NCBI RefSeq assembly: GCF_012848175.1
Contig: NZ_CP051651.1
Location: forward strand, 2,232,001-2,296,000
Source: Xanthomonas campestris pv. badrii
GTDB lineage: Bacteria > Pseudomonadota > Gammaproteobacteria > Xanthomonadales > Xanthomonadaceae
Length of the DNA: 64,000 nt
Direction of reading: 5' to 3'
Under the pieces are notes generated by a model. It made no database searches. It was not told the origin of the DNA and saw nothing but the letters and a program-made list of their open reading frames with translations. Shown one piece after another: positions 63,516-64,000 of the stretch. Every line of letters begins with the position of its first letter. Within the stretch, counting starts at the first letter, position 1. The position numbers and the translations under genes are program-made.

Positions 63516-64000
63516 GTGCCCCATTGGATCACCCACCCCTCCGAGCTGAGCGAACGCCTGCAGGCATCGCGTCCTTCGCGCATCGGCCTGGATACCGAAT
63601 TCATTCGCGAACGCACCTACTGGCCGCAACTGGCGCTGGTGCAGATGGCCATCGGCGAGGAGATCCTGCTGATCGATCCGCTGATCCCGGGCATGAACGA
63701 AGCGCTCAGCGTCTGGTTGACCGCGACCGACATCGTCAAGGTGATGCACAGCGCCAGCGAAGACCTGGTCACCTTCAAGTGCGCCTGCGGCGTCTTGCCG
63801 CGCCCGCTGTTCGACACCCAGATCGCCGCGGCGCTGGCTGGTGTGGGCGGTGGCATGGGCTACCAGAAGCTGGTGCAGGAAATCACCGGCACGCTGCTGA
63901 CCAAGGGCGAGACGCGCTCGGACTGGATGCGGCGTCCGCTGTCGCCAGCGCAACTGGAGTACGCCGCCGACGATGTGCGTTACCTGTTTGCGATCCACGA
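63516..64000 (+). CDS. rnd: Ribonuclease D (5' part; cut by window end)
   Basis: 3'-5' exoribonuclease for tRNA and small RNA maturation. GTG 63516 is the start (PHWITHPSELSERL); GGAA lies about 5 bases upstream. The DEDD exonuclease domain shows IGLDTEFIRERTYWPQLALVQ (motif I), MHSASEDL (motif II) and YAADDVRYL (motif III), all acidic residues present. The HRDC domains lie beyond the window. Divergent from the FGE-type lipoprotein gene. Confidence 0.92.
   Translation, partial: MPHWITHPSELSERLQASRPSRIGLDTEFIRERTYWPQLALVQMAIGEEILLIDPLIPGMNEALSVWLTATDIVKVMHSASEDLVTFKCACGVLPRPLFDTQIAAALAGVGGGMGYQKLVQEITGTLLTKGETRSDWMRRPLSPAQLEYAADDVRYLFAIH

Overview
The window is chromosomal DNA from a plant-associated gammaproteobacterium of the genus Xanthomonas. 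This rests on four things: the N-acetylornithine/N-acetylcitrulline form of arginine biosynthesis, a FimX-type degenerate c-di-GMP receptor, a textbook PIP box (the HrpX target site) in front of a secreted polygalacturonase, and the GC-rich sequence with its dispersed hairpin and GGGAATC-type repeats. No tRNA, rRNA, CRISPR array, transposase or prophage was found. Most genes are core housekeeping genes; the irregularities lie in repeats and in a few decayed genes.

Layout. 1-1.2 kb: four tandem ~297-bp units, each carrying on the minus strand the first ~26 codons of an ArgE-like deacetylase fused to a hairpin repeat. 1.2-3.8 kb: argG and argF' (minus), preceded by a 33-codon open frame and an intrinsic terminator that together look like an attenuator. 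3.8-16 kb: a small periplasmic protein, cysS, sufE, an MFS exporter, a DksA-like protein with a histone-H1-like tail, yidD-pyrC-M23 peptidase, and the ethanolamine cluster eat-eutB-eutC. 16-20.2 kb: two small minus-strand genes, then a pectin locus with a 5'-truncated pectinesterase and an apparently intact GH28 polygalacturonase under a PIP box. 20.3-26.6 kb: a minus-strand run (phytoene-synthase-like gene, gph, ubiG, mtaD, a secreted protein, efp), with epmB divergent from efp. 26.7-30.5 kb: trmJ, a PhnD-like binding protein and a GGDEF-EAL enzyme. 30.6-41.5 kb: suhB, Mn-SOD, a secreted RNase with a barstar, uup, dbpA, apt, selO, a lipoprotein esterase, a GST and cspA. 41.7-49.8 kb: a wrecked yaiI coupled to yaeQ, a flavoprotein, fimX, htpX, gluQ, phaB and phaR. 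49.9-64 kb: a TraB/GumN gene broken by an in-frame amber codon, a DUF1684 lipoprotein, then mutL, amiC, tsaE and nnr with queG divergent (the conserved order also seen in E. coli), xseA, an AcvB/VirJ-family protein, a sulfatase-modifying-factor-type lipoprotein, and the 5' part of rnd.

How the genes work together. ArgF' carbamoylates N-acetylornithine, the ArgE-type deacetylase (only fragments are in view) would release citrulline, and ArgG takes it to argininosuccinate. EpmB makes the beta-lysine for Lys34 of the adjacent EF-P. Eat imports ethanolamine for EutBC. PhaB and PhaR belong to polyhydroxybutyrate metabolism. FimX and the PhnD/GGDEF-EAL pair belong to c-di-GMP signalling. The PIP box ties pectin degradation to the hrp virulence regulon.

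The observations most worth a second look are the argE-fragment array, the arginine-codon leader with mutually exclusive hairpins, heptad repeats that encode the ends of ArgF' and ArgG, the DksA-like protein with its basic tail and lost zinc ligands, and the PhnD/GGDEF-EAL sensor pair.
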